From assembly GCA_039090855.1 (NCBI GenBank), contig CM077023.1, forward strand, positions 80,141,127 to 80,205,126: a stretch of DNA of 64,000 nt. Reading direction: 5' to 3'. The translations under genes and the position numbers were made by a program. Positions 22,523-33,812 of this stretch are shown one piece after another; positions within the stretch are counted from its first letter, which is position 1; every line of letters starts with the position of its first letter. This DNA is from Macrothele yani (lineage: Eukaryota > Arthropoda > Arachnida > Araneae > Macrothelidae). The notes below the pieces were generated by a model, which had not been told where the DNA came from, searched no databases, and saw nothing but the letters and a program-made list of their open reading frames with translations.

Positions 22523-22822
22523 TCATCATCAGCGACTGCCGGATGAAGGTCTCCCCAAATTTCTTCCACAACTTTCTGACTTGAGTCATTCTCCTCCAAG
22601 CCACTCCAGCATCATGCTTTCAAATTTCATCCACCTATCTCCCACGTGGTCTTTTTTGGGATATTTTCCTGTCCCCTTGGAAACCGGTTTACTGTTTTGA
22701 TTGTCCAACAGTGGTCAGTTCATCTAGCCCATTGCCATCTCATGTTTTCAAACTTAATCATGATGCCATTAACTCTTGTCATTTTCCTTATCTATGAGTT
22801 TCTCTTCGTATCTGAAAAACGA
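22523..22822 (-). repeat. Diverged RTE 3' fragment
   Basis: The TCATCATC tail, then ggatgaaggtctccccaa and atctcccacgtggtcttttt, parallel the 3' end of the young RTE copies at roughly three-quarters identity. Older than the other cluster members. Confidence 0.75.
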
Positions 22823-22908
22823 CAAGAGTAGATGCCATTCAACATGATCAAGGTAAACACTGGAATGACCAATGTGCAGCAGACTTCCCCCTCTACCATA
22901 TATATACA

Positions 22909-23112
22909 GGCCGATGGACAACCAAAATTTTCGACTGGATACCAAGGGACGGGAAAGATTCAGAAGAACACGTGAGAGATGGGTGGATGAAATTGGAAAG
23001 CATGCCGGAGTGACATGGAGAAGACTGAGTCAAAACAGAACAGACTGTAGTGGAAGAAATTTGGGGAGACCTTCATCCAACAGTGAATTGATAATGTTTA
23101 ACAATGATGATA
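22909..23112 (+). repeat. RTE 3' fragment, plus strand
   Basis: The segments ccgatggacaaccaaaattt, gagatgggtggatgaaattg and ggggagaccttcatccaaca, ending acaatgatgat, match the final 200 bp of the RTE. It faces the minus-strand fragment at 23123-23928 tail to tail across a few bases of TA. Confidence 0.8.
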
Positions 23113-23122
23113 TACAGTATAT

Positions 23123-23928
23123 GTCATCATCATCATCATTTTCAACCATTATCAATCCACTGCTGGACGAAGGTCTCCCCAAGTTTCCTCCACAACGGTC
23201 TGTCTTGTGCCAGTCTCCTCCATGTCACCCCTGCATACTTTCGAATTTCATCCACCCATCTCCCATGTGGTCTTCTTCTGGGTCTTTTCCTGTCCCTTGG
23301 AATCCAATCTAAAATTTCGGCTGTCCATCGATGATCTGTCCTTCTGGCAGTATGTCCAGCCCATTGCCATTTCAGGGATTTAACTCTGATCATGATGTCT
23401 TCCACTCTTGTCATTTTTCGGATCCACGAGTTCCTCTTCTTATCTCTCCTGGTTACACCAAGCATGCACCTCTCCATGCTGCTTTGAGTTGTCTGCAGCC
23501 TTTGTATGTCTCTTTTAGTTAAGGTCCACGTCTCTGCACCATACGTAAGCACTGGAAGGATGCACTGATCAAACACTTTTCTTTTAAGACATAATGGCAT
23601 ATTGCTCTTGAAAATTATGCTGTTTCTTCCAAAAGCTCTCCAGGCAAGTTTTGTACGCCGATTAATTTCTTCATCAATGTGACCCTCACTTGATATCTGC
23701 TGTCCAAGATAAACGTACGTGTCTGTTATCTCCAGCTTTTCTCCATCAATCGATAAATCTTCATTTCTTGTAAAAGCATTGAACATCACTTTTGTCTTCT
23801 GAAAGTTCATTTTTAATCCCACTTCTTTACTCTTGTAAGCAAGTTCCTGGATCATACTCTGCAGCTCTGATGGGGTAGTTGCAAAAATGACTATGTCATC
23901 AGCAAAACGAAGGTGGGTTAGATAATCT
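23123..23928 (-). repeat. RTE copy 2b, 5'-truncated
   Basis: The fragment covers the RTE from the codons for DYLTHLRFADD to the stop and TGA tail and is almost identical to the same part of copy 2. Its frame is open throughout (FADDIVIF to WIDNG). Its 5' end at 23928 is the spot where full-length copy 2 inserted. Confidence 0.88.
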
Positions 23929-23932
23929 ATAT

Positions 23933-26900
23933 CATCATCATCATCATCATTGTCAACCATTATCAATCCACTGCTGGACGAAGGTCTCCCCAAGTTTCCT
24001 CCACAATGGTCTGTCTTGTGCCAGTCTCCTCCATGTCACCCCTGCATACTTTCGAATTTCATCCACCCATCTCCCATGTGGTCTTCTTCTGGGTCTTTTC
24101 CTGTCCCTTGGAATCCAATCTAAAATTTCGGCTGTCCATCGATGATCTGTCCTTCTGGCAGTATGTCCAGCCCATTGCCATTTCAGGGATTTAACTCTGA
24201 TCATGATGTCTTCCACTCTTGTCATTTTTCGGATCCACGAGTTCCTCTTCTTATCTCTCTTGGTTACACCAAGCATGCACCTCTCCATGCTGCTTTGAGT
24301 TGTCTGCAGCCTTTGTATGTCTCTTTTAGTTAAGGTCCACGTCTCTGCACCATACGTAAGCACTGGAAGGATGCATTGATCAAACACTTTTCTTTTAAGA
24401 CATAATGGCATATTGCTCTTGAAAATTATGCTGTTTCTTCCAAAAGCTCTCCAGGCAAGTTTTGTACGCCGATTAATTTCTTCATCAATGTGACCCTCAC
24501 TTGATATCTGCTGTCCAAGATAAACGTACGTGTCTGTTATCTCCAGCTTTTCTCCATCAATCGATAAATCTTCATTTCTTGTAAAAGCATTGAACATCAC
24601 TTTTGTCTTCTGAAAGTTCATTTTTAATCCCACTTCTTTACTCTTGTCAGCAAGATCCTGGATCATACTCTGCAGTTCTGATGGGGTAGTTGCAAAAATG
24701 ACTACGTCATCAGCAAAACGAAGGTGGGTTAGATAATCTCCATTAATCTTTATCCCCTTGTTTTCCCAGCTCAGCGACTGAAAAACACCCTCCAATGTGG
24801 CATTAAAGAGCTTCGGAGATATGGTGTCACCTTGTCTCACTCCCTTTCCAATTTTTACGTGTGTTGTATTTTCAAACAGCCTAATCTTTGCACTTGCATT
24901 TTCATAGATGTTATTAATAATATTAATGTATGCATCTTCAATACCGCAGGTTTTCAGAGCCATTGTAACTGCTGATGGTTTCACCGAATCAAAGGCTTTT
25001 TCATAATCGATAAAAGCCATGCACAATGGAAGTTCATATTCCCTCGCTCTTTCAATTAGTTCTCTCAGCACGTGGATATGATCTATTGTGCTGTAGCCAC
25101 TCCTGAATCCAGCTTGTTCTCTCGGTTGAGCCATGTCTAGTGCTACCTTCAAGCGGTGTGAAAGAACTTTAGTGAAGATTTTATAAACTACTGATAGGAG
25201 GCTGATAGGTCTGTAGTTTCCGAGATCCTCAATGTCACCTTTCTTATGTAGCAGGATCATTGTAGCGGTGTTCCAATCCTCAGGAATCTTTCCTTCATTA
25301 AGGCATCGAGTGAAAATTTGGGCGAGTACTGTTTCGATTTCTCCACTTGCTTCTTGTATGATGTCTACAGTAATTCCATCTTCTCCTGGAGCTTTTCCTT
25401 GCTTCATGTTCTTGATTGCATGTGCAACTTCTGCTGGAAGGACTGGAGGAACTCTGGTACTGGTATCTTTCATGATGTCTGGAGTGCATATATCATCCCT
25501 TTCATATAATTTGGAGTAGAAATCTTTCACTCTTGTCAAAATTTCGCCTCTATTTCTTGTTACAGAACCATCTTCTTTTCTCAGTGCCATAATCTGTTTT
25601 CTTCCCTTACTGAGATGTCCCTTTGCTATCTTTAGGCTTTGGTTGTTTTCAATTGCTTTCCTCACTAGTTCACAGTTGAATTTCCTTACGTCTTCAGTGA
25701 TACGTTTTCTTACTGTCTTGCATAGCTCTATATATTCCACTTTGGAAGTCACATCTTCTTTAGTTGTCCTCATCTCTCTTCTTTTTTGCATCAACATTTT
25801 GGTTTTTCCTGATAATTTGTTCACATGCAACTTGTTCTTAGACCCAGCTAATTTTGTTGCTGTTTCCATAAGAGCTTTGGTTACTTTTCTGTTAACTTCA
25901 GAGATGTCCACTTCTTCAGATGTTAGGCCTTCTAAAGCAGAGAACCTGTTCTTCAGTTCTAACTTGAAGGTATTATGGTGTTTTTTAAGGTTGGTTATGT
26001 CAATAGATTTTGTTTGTCTTATGAGCTTGCCACGTTCAAGTTTAGTGTTGAGGTGCATCTTACATCTCACCAATCTATGGTCACTACCTGTGTTGAACTT
26101 GTTTAGCACACTGCAGTCTTCTATGACGAATTTTTTGTTACACATAATAAAATCAATTTCACTTGTCGTCCCATTTGGATGTCTCCATGTCCATTTCCTG
26201 TGTGGCTTTTTCTTGAAGAAGGAGTTCAAGATGAAAAATCCTTCTGCCTCTGCAAACTCAACGAGAGTATTTCCACGCTGGTTTCTGTTGCCATGACCGA
26301 ATTTACCTACTGAAGTTTCATTCTGTTGCCGTTGCCCTATTTTTGCATTGAAATCTCCCATAATTATTTTCAAGTGCTGCTTACCTTTATTATTTAGATG
26401 ACAAATTTCCTCATAAAATTCTTCAATTTCTTCTTCAGGATGACTTGTGGTGGGTGCATAAGTTTGAATAATCTGAGCCTGGTATCTTTTCGAGAGTTGG
26501 ATAACAAGTCGTGCAGCTCTGTCAGAGGAACTTTCAACTTCTACAACTTTATCCTTCAGTTTCTTGTTTATTATAAATCCAACACCACTAGTTCTGCCAG
26601 TATCTGTCCCACGATAGTAGAAGAGATGTCCACTTTTCAGTTCGATGAGATCTTCTCCTTTTCTCCTTACCTCACTTAGCCCCACGATGTCCCACTTGAT
26701 CCTTTGTAGTTCCTCTTCCAATTCAAGAAGCCTTGAATCAGAAGATAGGGAGCGTCCATTGTAAGTAGCCAAGGTCAGCATCAGATGGCAGCCTAGTCCG
26801 GTCCTCCGGGGATTCTTAGCACCCTCTGCCTTCATGTCGCACTGGCCGCTGCCTTGGCCAGGTACATTCCAGCTGCCGGAGACTGAGGGCCAAGATTTAA

Positions 26901-27122
26901 GTTGTGGAATCATTTTGGAGGGGTTTGGCCATAACTCACCACGCTGGCCAAGCGGGTTGGTGAGTGTGGGATAGAATTTCCTCTGATCCCGATGGTATAG
27001 TTATACCGCTGTGGGCGGTCGTCAGAGCCCCTTTAGTGGGAACAGGATGCACCACGAGAAGGCGGGGTTGACATTTGTCAAGGAGAGGCTGTGATGTTAC
27101 GCATCACCTGACCTTGCATCCC
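23933..27122 (-). mobile_element. RTE LINE, copy 2, full length and intact
   Basis: This runs on the minus strand from the shared 5' terminus at 27122 to a TGA-triplet tail at about 23933. A 12-bp target duplication, gataatctatat, lies at 23921-23932 and 27123-27134. With a complete leader, open frame, tail and clean duplication it is the youngest-looking element in the window. Confidence 0.95.
23953..26913 (-). CDS. RTE endonuclease-reverse transcriptase, intact
   Basis: 986 codons without interruption. Residues 45-290 form the apurinic-like endonuclease, which nicks the target: Asn52 in TYNGRS, Glu81 in SEVR, Tyr152 in QTYAP, Asp187/Asn189 in GDFNAK, Asp278-His279 in SDHR. Residues about 550-800 form the reverse transcriptase: RPISLLS, FIDYEKAFDS with Asp636, RQGDTISP, and FADD at 733-736. 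A basic C-terminal domain (about 870-986) follows. Length and order fit RTE-clade proteins, which have one ORF and no RNase H. Such proteins are often mislabelled craniofacial development protein 2-like. The ATG at 26913 is the first in frame after the leader and corresponds to the start in copies 1 and 3. All catalytic residues I can check are present, so activity is plausible but unproven. Confidence 0.93.
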   Translation of the reverse strand: MIPQLKSWPSVSGSWNVPGQGSGQCDMKAEGAKNPRRTGLGCHLMLTLATYNGRSLSSDSRLLELEEELQRIKWDIVGLSEVRRKGEDLIELKSGHLFYYRGTDTGRTSGVGFIINKKLKDKVVEVESSSDRAARLVIQLSKRYQAQIIQTYAPTTSHPEEEIEEFYEEICHLNNKGKQHLKIIMGDFNAKIGQRQQNETSVGKFGHGNRNQRGNTLVEFAEAEGFFILNSFFKKKPHRKWTWRHPNGTTSEIDFIMCNKKFVIEDCSVLNKFNTGSDHRLVRCKMHLNTKLERGKLIRQTKSIDITNLKKHHNTFKLELKNRFSALEGLTSEEVDISEVNRKVTKALMETATKLAGSKNKLHVNKLSGKTKMLMQKRREMRTTKEDVTSKVEYIELCKTVRKRITEDVRKFNCELVRKAIENNQSLKIAKGHLSKGRKQIMALRKEDGSVTRNRGEILTRVKDFYSKLYERDDICTPDIMKDTSTRVPPVLPAEVAHAIKNMKQGKAPGEDGITVDIIQEASGEIETVLAQIFTRCLNEGKIPEDWNTATMILLHKKGDIEDLGNYRPISLLSVVYKIFTKVLSHRLKVALDMAQPREQAGFRSGYSTIDHIHVLRELIERAREYELPLCMAFIDYEKAFDSVKPSAVTMALKTCGIEDAYINIINNIYENASAKIRLFENTTHVKIGKGVRQGDTISPKLFNATLEGVFQSLSWENKGIKINGDYLTHLRFADDVVIFATTPSELQSMIQDLADKSKEVGLKMNFQKTKVMFNAFTRNEDLSIDGEKLEITDTYVYLGQQISSEGHIDEEINRRTKLAWRAFGRNSIIFKSNMPLCLKRKVFDQCILPVLTYGAETWTLTKRDIQRLQTTQSSMERCMLGVTKRDKKRNSWIRKMTRVEDIMIRVKSLKWQWAGHTARRTDHRWTAEILDWIPRDRKRPRRRPHGRWVDEIRKYAGVTWRRLAQDRPLWRKLGETFVQQWIDNG

Positions 27123-27134
27123 GATAATCTATAT

Positions 27135-27716
27135 ACGTATATATATATGGGCACAATATTTTGTGGTTTGCCCCGGTCGCAGAAATACCTAGTTGTGCCT
27201 CTGGAGAATGAAATTCTCGCTACGGATTGCAGCACCCTGAGAAACAGAAGGTAACTGCATTTTTGATTCTAAAATACAGTCCAAATTTTGTTTAACTCTT
27301 GAGATATTTCTACCGTTTTTGCCCGCTCCTTGCTTTCCGTAACCACTGCCGAATGGTGTCCTGGTAGAAACCACGATCGAACGCATTTTGTAAGACCAAA
27401 CTGGGTTTGCGGAGGCTCAACAATTTTTATGAATAACAACGAGGTTATTGCTGTGATGGAAAGAGAAGACCTAACTGGGTGAAAATTCGCTCGCACGTTT
27501 TCCTCGTAATGATGAATAATCCGAACCTTCGTCTGAGAACCTTCGTCTTATCACCTTCGTTCGAAAAAATTCCCATTCACATTCTCTAGAAGATATAGCA
27601 ACGGTTTGCGAAGTACAAGTTGCGTACGCTTTTCTTTACCTTAAAGTTTTTGGCATGCTCTAAAACCACGAATCATGTCTCTTTCATTAAGTTGAAACAT
27701 CTTAGATAACTCGCTG
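27135..27716. other. Spacer between two RTE copies
   Basis: No gene found. It contains the first copy of a 37-bp direct repeat (27489-27525). A TA palindrome (tatatacgtatata) sits next to the RTE 5' end. Confidence 0.5.
27489..27525 (+). repeat. 37-bp direct repeat, copy 1
   Basis: Starts gctcgcacgttttcctcgta and recurs at 31579-31615 with one mismatch. The pair brackets RTE copy 3 and both of its flanking hairpins. Confidence 0.9.
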
Positions 27717-27786
27717 ATTTCTTATTCGCGACATAGTACAGTATATTTAGCATTATATATACTGTACTATGTCGCGAATAAGAAAT
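27717..27786. repeat. Perfect 30-bp hairpin upstream of RTE copy 3
   Basis: The arm at 27717-27746 (atttcttattcgcgacatag...) and its exact complement at 27757-27786 are separated by a 10-nt loop. It ends 11 bp before the RTE 5' terminus. Confidence 0.92.
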
Positions 27787-27797
27787 AATTTTTTAAA

Positions 27798-30700
27798 GGG
27801 ATGTAAGATCAGGTGATGCGTAGCATCACAGCCTCTCCTTGACAAATGTCAACCCCGCCTTCTCGTGGTGCATCCTGTTCCCACTAAAGGGGCTCTGACG
27901 ACCGCCAATAGCGGTATAACTATACCATCGGGATTAGAGGAAATGCTATCCCACACTCACCAGCGTGGTGAGTTATGGCCAAACCCCTCCAAAATGACTT
28001 CACAACTTAAATCTTGGCCCTCAGTCTCCGGCAGCTGGAATGTACCTGGCCAAGACAGCGGCTAGTGCGACATGAAGGCAGAGTGTGCTAAGAATCCCCG
28101 GAGGACCGGACTAGGCTGCCATCTGATGCTGACCTTGGCTACTTACAATGGACGCTCCCTATCTTCTGATTCAAGGCTTCTTGAATTGGAAGAGGAACTA
28201 CAAAGGATCAAGTGGGACATCGTCGGGCTAAGTGAGGTAAGGAGAAAAGGAGAAGATCTCATTGAACTGAAAAGTGGACATCTCTTCTACTATCGTGGGA
28301 CAGATACTGGCAGAACTAGTGGTGTTGGTTTTATAATAAACAAGAAACTGAAGGATAAAGTTCTAGAAGTTGAAAGTTCCTCTGACAGAGCTGCACGACT
28401 CGTTATCCAACTCTCGAGAAGATACCAGGCTCAGATTATTCAAACTTATGCGCCAACCACAAGTCATGCTGAAGAAGAAATTGAAGAATTTTATGAGGAA
28501 ATTCGTCATCTAAATAATAAAGGTAAGCAGCACTTGAAGATAATTATGGGAGATTTCAATGCAAAAATAGGGCAACAGCAACAGAATGAAGCTTCAGTAG
28601 GTAAATTCGGTCACGGCAACAGAAACCAGCGTGGAAATACTCTCTTTGAGTTTGCAGAGGCAGAAGGGTTTTTCATCTTGAACTCCTTTTTCAAGAAAAA
28701 GCCACACAGGAAATGGACATGGAGACATCCAAATGGGACGACAAGTGAAATTGATTTTATTATGTGTAACAAAAATTCGTCATAGAAGACTGCAGTGTGC
28801 TAAACAAGTTCAACACAGGCAGTGACCATAGATTGGTGAGATGTAAGATGCACCTCAACACTAAACTCGAACGTTGCAAGCTCATAAGACAAACAAAATC
28901 TATTGACATAACCAACCTTAAAAAACACCATAATACCTTCAAGTTGGACTGAAGAACAGATTCTCTACTTTAGAAGGCCTGACATCGGAAGAAGTGGATA
29001 TTTCTGAAGTTAACAGAAAAGTAACCAAAACTCTTATGGAAACGGCAACAAAATTAGCTGGGTCTAAGAACAAGTTGCATGTGAACAAATTATCAGGAAA
29101 AACCAAAATGTTGATGCAAAAAAGAAGAGAGATGAGGACAACTAAAGAAGATGTGACTTCCAAAGTGGAATATATAGAGCTATGCAAGACAGTACGAAAA
29201 AGTATCACTGAAGACGTAAGGAAATTCAACTGTGAACTAGTGAGGAAAGCAATTGAAAACAACCAAAGCCTAAAGATAGCAAAGGGACATCTCAGTAAGG
29301 GAAGAAAACAGATTATGGCACTGAGAAAAGAAGATGGTTCTGTAACACGAAATAGAGGCGAAATTTTGACAAGAGTGAAAGATTTCTACTCCAAATTATA
29401 TGAAAGGGATGATACATGTACTCCAGACATCATGAAAGGTACCAGTACCAGAGTTCATCCAGTCCTTCCAGCAGAAGTTGCACATGCAATCAAGAACATG
29501 AAGCGGGGAAAAGCTCCAGGTGAAGATGGAATTACTGTAGACATCATACAAGAAGCAAGTGGAGAAATCGAAACAGTACTCGCCCAAATTTTCACTCGAT
29601 GCCTTAATGAAGGGAAGATTCCTGAGGATTGGAACAACGCTACAATGATCCTGCTACATAAAAAAGGTGACATTGAGGATCTCAGGAACTACAGACCTAT
29701 CAGCCTTCTATCAGTGGTTTATAAAATCTTCACTAAAGTTCTGTCACACCGCTTGAAGGTAACACTGGACATGGCTCAGCCGAGAGAACAAGCTGTATTC
29801 AGGAGTGGCTACAGCACAATAGATCGTATCCACGTATTGAGAGAACTAATTGAAAGAGCGAGGGAATATGAACTTCCATTGTGCATGGCTTTTATCGATT
29901 ATGAAAAAGCCTTTGATTCGGTGAAACCATCAGCAGTTACAATGGCTCTGAAATCCTGCGGTATTGAAGATGCATACATTAATATTATTAATAACATCTA
30001 TGAAAATGCAAGTGCAAAGATTCGGCTGTTTGAAAATACAACACACATAAAAATTGGAAAAGGAGTGAGACAAGGTGACACCATATCTCCGAAGCTCTTT
30101 AATGCCACATTGGAGGGAGTTTTTCAGTCACTGAGCTGGGAAAACAAAGGGATAAAGATTAATGGAGATTATCTAACCCACCTTCGTTTTGCTGATGACG
30201 TAGTCATTTTTGCAACTAGCCCATCAGAGCTGCAGAGTATGATCCAGGAACTTGCTGACAAGAGTAAAGAAGTGGGATTAAAAATGAACTTTCAGAAGAC
30301 AAAAGTGATGTTCAATGCTTTTACAAAATATGAAGATTTATCTATTGATGGAGAAAAGCTGGAGATAACATACACGTATGTTTATCTTGGACAGCAGATA
30401 TCAAGTGAGGGTCACATTGATGAAGAAATCAATCGGCGTACAAAACTTGCCTGGAGAGCTTTTGGAAGAAACAGCATAATTTTCAAGAGCAATATGCCAT
30501 TATGTCTGAAAAGAAAAGTGTTTGATCAATGCATCCTTCCAGTGCTTACGTATGGTGCAGAGACGTGGACTTTAACTAAAAGAGACATACAAAGGCTGCA
30601 GACAACTCAAAGCAGCATGGAGAGGTGCATGCTTGGTGTAACGAGGAGAGATAAGAAGAGGAACTCGTGGATCCGAAAAATGACAAGAGTGGAAGACATC

Positions 30701-30980
30701 ATGATCAGAGTTAAATCCCTGAAATGGCAATGGGCTGGACATACTGCCAGAAGGACAGACCATCGATGGACAGCCGAAATTTTAGATTGGATTCCAAGGG
30801 ACAGGAAAAGACCCAGAAAAAGGCCACATGGGAGATGGGTGGATGAAATTCGAAAGTATGCGGGAGTGGCATGGAGGAGACTGTCACAAGACAGACCGTT
30901 GTGGAGGAAACTTGGGGAGACCTTCGTCCAGCAGTGGATTGATAATGGTTGACAATGATGATGATGATGATTATTATTAT
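27798..30980 (+). mobile_element. RTE LINE, copy 3, full length, ORF broken
   Basis: Same 5' terminus (gggatgtaagatcagg), leader, coding region and TGATGA/TTATTA tail as copies 1 and 2. About 13 bp of the leader are deleted (caacccgcttggc missing near 27960). No clean target duplication. Unrelated hairpins sit at each end. Confidence 0.92.
27994..30952 (+). pseudogene. RTE polyprotein of copy 3
   Basis: Relative to copy 2 there is a stop (CAG to TAG in SGQCD, about 28063), a 1-base loss in an A6 run at about 28773, and a 1-base loss in ggaactg at about 28949. ORFs 28072-28785 (endonuclease) and 28994-30952 (652 codons, with FIDYEKAFDS, FADDVVIF and the C-terminal domain) remain. Residues of the two catalytic centres are conserved. 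AGFRSG has become AVFRSG near the RT finger. Either a recently dead copy or, in part, sequence error. Confidence 0.88.
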
Positions 30981-31031
30981 TTAGCTTTAAATATAATGTA
31001 TTGATGTACATTATATTTAAAGCTAAATAAT
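30976..31031. repeat. Perfect 25-bp hairpin downstream of RTE copy 3
   Basis: The arms at 30976-31000 and 31007-31031 (attatttagctttaaatata...) are exact inverted copies with a 6-nt loop. The first arm grows out of the RTE tail. Confidence 0.92.
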
Positions 31032-31077
31032 ATGTGCAGGAAAGAAACTTTTCGTATGTGCAGGAAAGAAACTTTTC
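31031..31077. repeat. 23-bp tandem duplication
   Basis: tatgtgcaggaaagaaactt plus ttc occurs twice (31031-31053 and 31055-31077), just after the hairpin. Confidence 0.93.
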
Positions 31078-33296
31078 CAAGTACAACTTCTTTTTTCTTT
31101 ACTTGCCTCAAATATGCTTACTTTTGAGGTTTCAGAGGATAAATTAAATGCCAATTAGGACACAGTTTTTATTGCACTTCTTCATACAAAGCATAAGTAA
31201 CAAATATTTTGAGAACTTAAGACGGATTAAGAAATGTTCCATGCTGTACAGTATGTAAATGACATTTTGAGCTACTCTACTAAATAAATGAGCCGTCACT
31301 CTAGTTTTAATCCAAATGATATTAATAGTCATGTCTGTAGGCTCACAAATTTAAGCATGTTTGTTCCTACGCTCCTTTTGAAGGCAGCATTTTAATTCAT
31401 TTTTGATTGTTTTCGTACTTGTAATAAAAAGTTAGTAGTTCATAATGTGATATGTCGTTCAACTTTAATATCGCCTTAATTCTTATTTCAGTTTTCACTC
31501 TCCATAAAAATTCGTGTTTACAACACTGAATTTCTTTTTTATTCCTACTTTGGCATAACAGCTGTCGTTCATAAAGGCGCTCGCACGTTTTCCTCGTAAT
31601 GATGAATATTCCGAATTGACTTATGTATAGAAAGATCTGTTAGATCATCTAGAGTAATAAGGTCACACTTGATTAATGCCTGATTGTGAATATAGGGGAT
31701 CATTTAATTTATGAAACATGGCTTCTAACAAATGTGAATGAAGTTCGTAGAAAAATGCTCATGGCCTAGTGATGACTATTCTTGGTAAACGTTTAATAGT
31801 TTTTTAATTATGAGAAAACCCCTGCGGAAAGAACTTCACTTCGAATTAAAGAAACCGATGTTCGGAAAAATAGATCTTGGTAGTTTCTGAGGAAAAGTAC
31901 CATGTAGAAGTGGATCTCAGTTTTTTACTGAATTAATGTAGCAGAGACAAATATATATATATATATATATATTGTGATCGGTAGAGCATTAAGTCAAACC
32001 AGGCATCGAAAACATTACCTTGGAAATGGTTGAGGATTTCCATTCCATAATATGGAAGCGCATGCGCATTTCTCATTGTGTAGCAACCAAAGATATTTCA
32101 TAAATTTTACGAGTTTCCTCAGCTCTTTTTTCGAGTTGTAATAATAAACGGTTATGTACACAAAATGCAGCGGTGTTAGCCCCGAATAGACATGCGAAAC
32201 TGCGTTTGTTATGCGTCGTTTCTGTGGCTGCCTAGTGCAGTTCTCAGCATCTAAAGGAGATTATTATGGCCCACTTATTCAAGATTTATGTGGACACAAG
32301 AGTATGATTTCAATCTGTCCACAATCGTTTACTCTGCGGGTGAATCACTCATACCTCATTGAAACCGCCGCTTTTCTGAGAAAGTCAAAAGCCAATTACG
32401 GTCGTAAATTTTATCTCCACTGCTGTTTGCTGTACTTGGTGCATTTCCTGCTCTCTGGGAATGCATGCATGTACCAGCTTCGGAACCTGCAGACACATAC
32501 ATACATACACACGCACACGAAATCCTTTTTCACACACTTATGCGCATGCGTACTCACGAGTCGTTAAAATCGCGACTTTTCTATTGCGCATTCAAATTCC
32601 GGTATGAGACACCTCAGAAGCTAGCCACATACAATTCGAAAGTAAAACAAGAATTTTCGTGACGACTTTCTGCCTTTAAAAGTTTTTTTGTGGAATGAAA
32701 AGTGATAAAAGAACTTTCATGAATGCTACCTGCTGAAACGCTGTTGCTACATAGATTCGGAGAAACGTTTCTATCATGCATTGCCTTTCTAACAACAATA
32801 TGTTGGGTACATCCATGTTACTACCTTTTCCTTCATGTAAAAGTACGCCTTTTTTAATGAAAAAAAAAACACTTTTTATTAACTACGATATAATTCGAAA
32901 ACATTGAAAGAAACACTATGCTATCAAGCATAATGATTTAAAGAAAACGCTTTTCTGCAGCACAATAATGCTTGAAAACATCAAGTTCTCTTTTCTCTAC
33001 TGGGTATTTTCCACGTCTTTTCCTTCGCTTACTTCTCCCCAACAGAAAATTTAAGGTAGTGTTCATTAGTTCTGTTTGAATTTTATTTTTACGTCCCATG
33101 AAGCGCGTATGTAGGCAGATCTGTATTTCAAACTAAAACTAATTCCTCCTGAATGTAAAAAAAAAAAAAAAAAAATACACGTCCGTACATTTTTACAAAA
33201 AAAGTAATTTTAGTAGCTTAAAGATGTTAACAGTCGCTAAGCACACAAAATTTTACACTCCGGTTTCTTCAGACGTTGGAAATAACAATAGCCTTG
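31078..33296. other. Unassigned stretch
   Basis: No gene or known element recognised. It contains the second 37-bp repeat (31579-31615), a TA run at about 31950-31971 and several A-runs. Confidence 0.5.
31579..31615 (+). repeat. 37-bp direct repeat, copy 2
   Basis: Identical to 27489-27525 except one base (gaatatt against gaataat). Outside the 37 bp the two flanks differ. Confidence 0.9.
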
Positions 33297-33812
33297 TAAC
33301 GTACCAGGAGATGTGACGTACCTGCCAGAAGGACGCACACGACATAAAGGCAGATAGGAATCCGAATAAAACGTCCGCGTAGCTCAATTGGTAGAGTGAC
33401 TTATTCCGGAATGAGGGGATCCGGGTTTGAATCCTGGCGTGGATAAAAATGACGGAGAAATTTACTTCGTTATAATGGCGCCCGAACTATCCGGATGACC
33501 CGACCATTCAAAATCTCGCAATGGTGTGATGTTATTTCCACACCGCGAGACAGGAAAAATAAGAGAATCCCTTCTCCAGCATTTCAGGAAAAAAATAAAT
33601 AAATAAATAAAAAATAAGGGGGAGATGATGTAACGTACCAGGAGATGTGACGTACCTGCCAGAAGGACGCACACGACATAAAGGCAGATAGGAATCAGAA
33701 TAAAACGTCCGCGTAGCTCAATTGGTAGAGTGACTTATTCCGGAATGAGGGGATCCGGGTTCGAATCCTGGCGTGGATAAAAATGACGGAGAAATTTACT
33801 TCGTTATAGCCT
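33297..33812 (+). repeat. Repeat B in tandem, tRNA-like
   Basis: Unit one (33297-33629, 333 bp) and a partial unit two (33630 to about 33806) are nearly identical. Each has a tRNA-like stretch: acceptor-like tccgcgt / gcgtgga, A box tagctcaattggtagag, B box gggttcgaatcc. The anticodon stem CTTAT/ATGAG leaves only a 6-nt loop (TCCGGA), so this is a tRNA-derived repeat, not a normal tRNA. Confidence 0.8.

Noticed and set aside
25643..26296. 217-codon plus ORF opposite the RTE
   Set aside because: A shadow of the intact minus-strand RTE. The same antisense ORF appears opposite copies 1 and 3.
32211..32567. 118-codon plus ORF
   Set aside because: Ends in low-complexity THTYIHTHT, with no domain or conserved motif.
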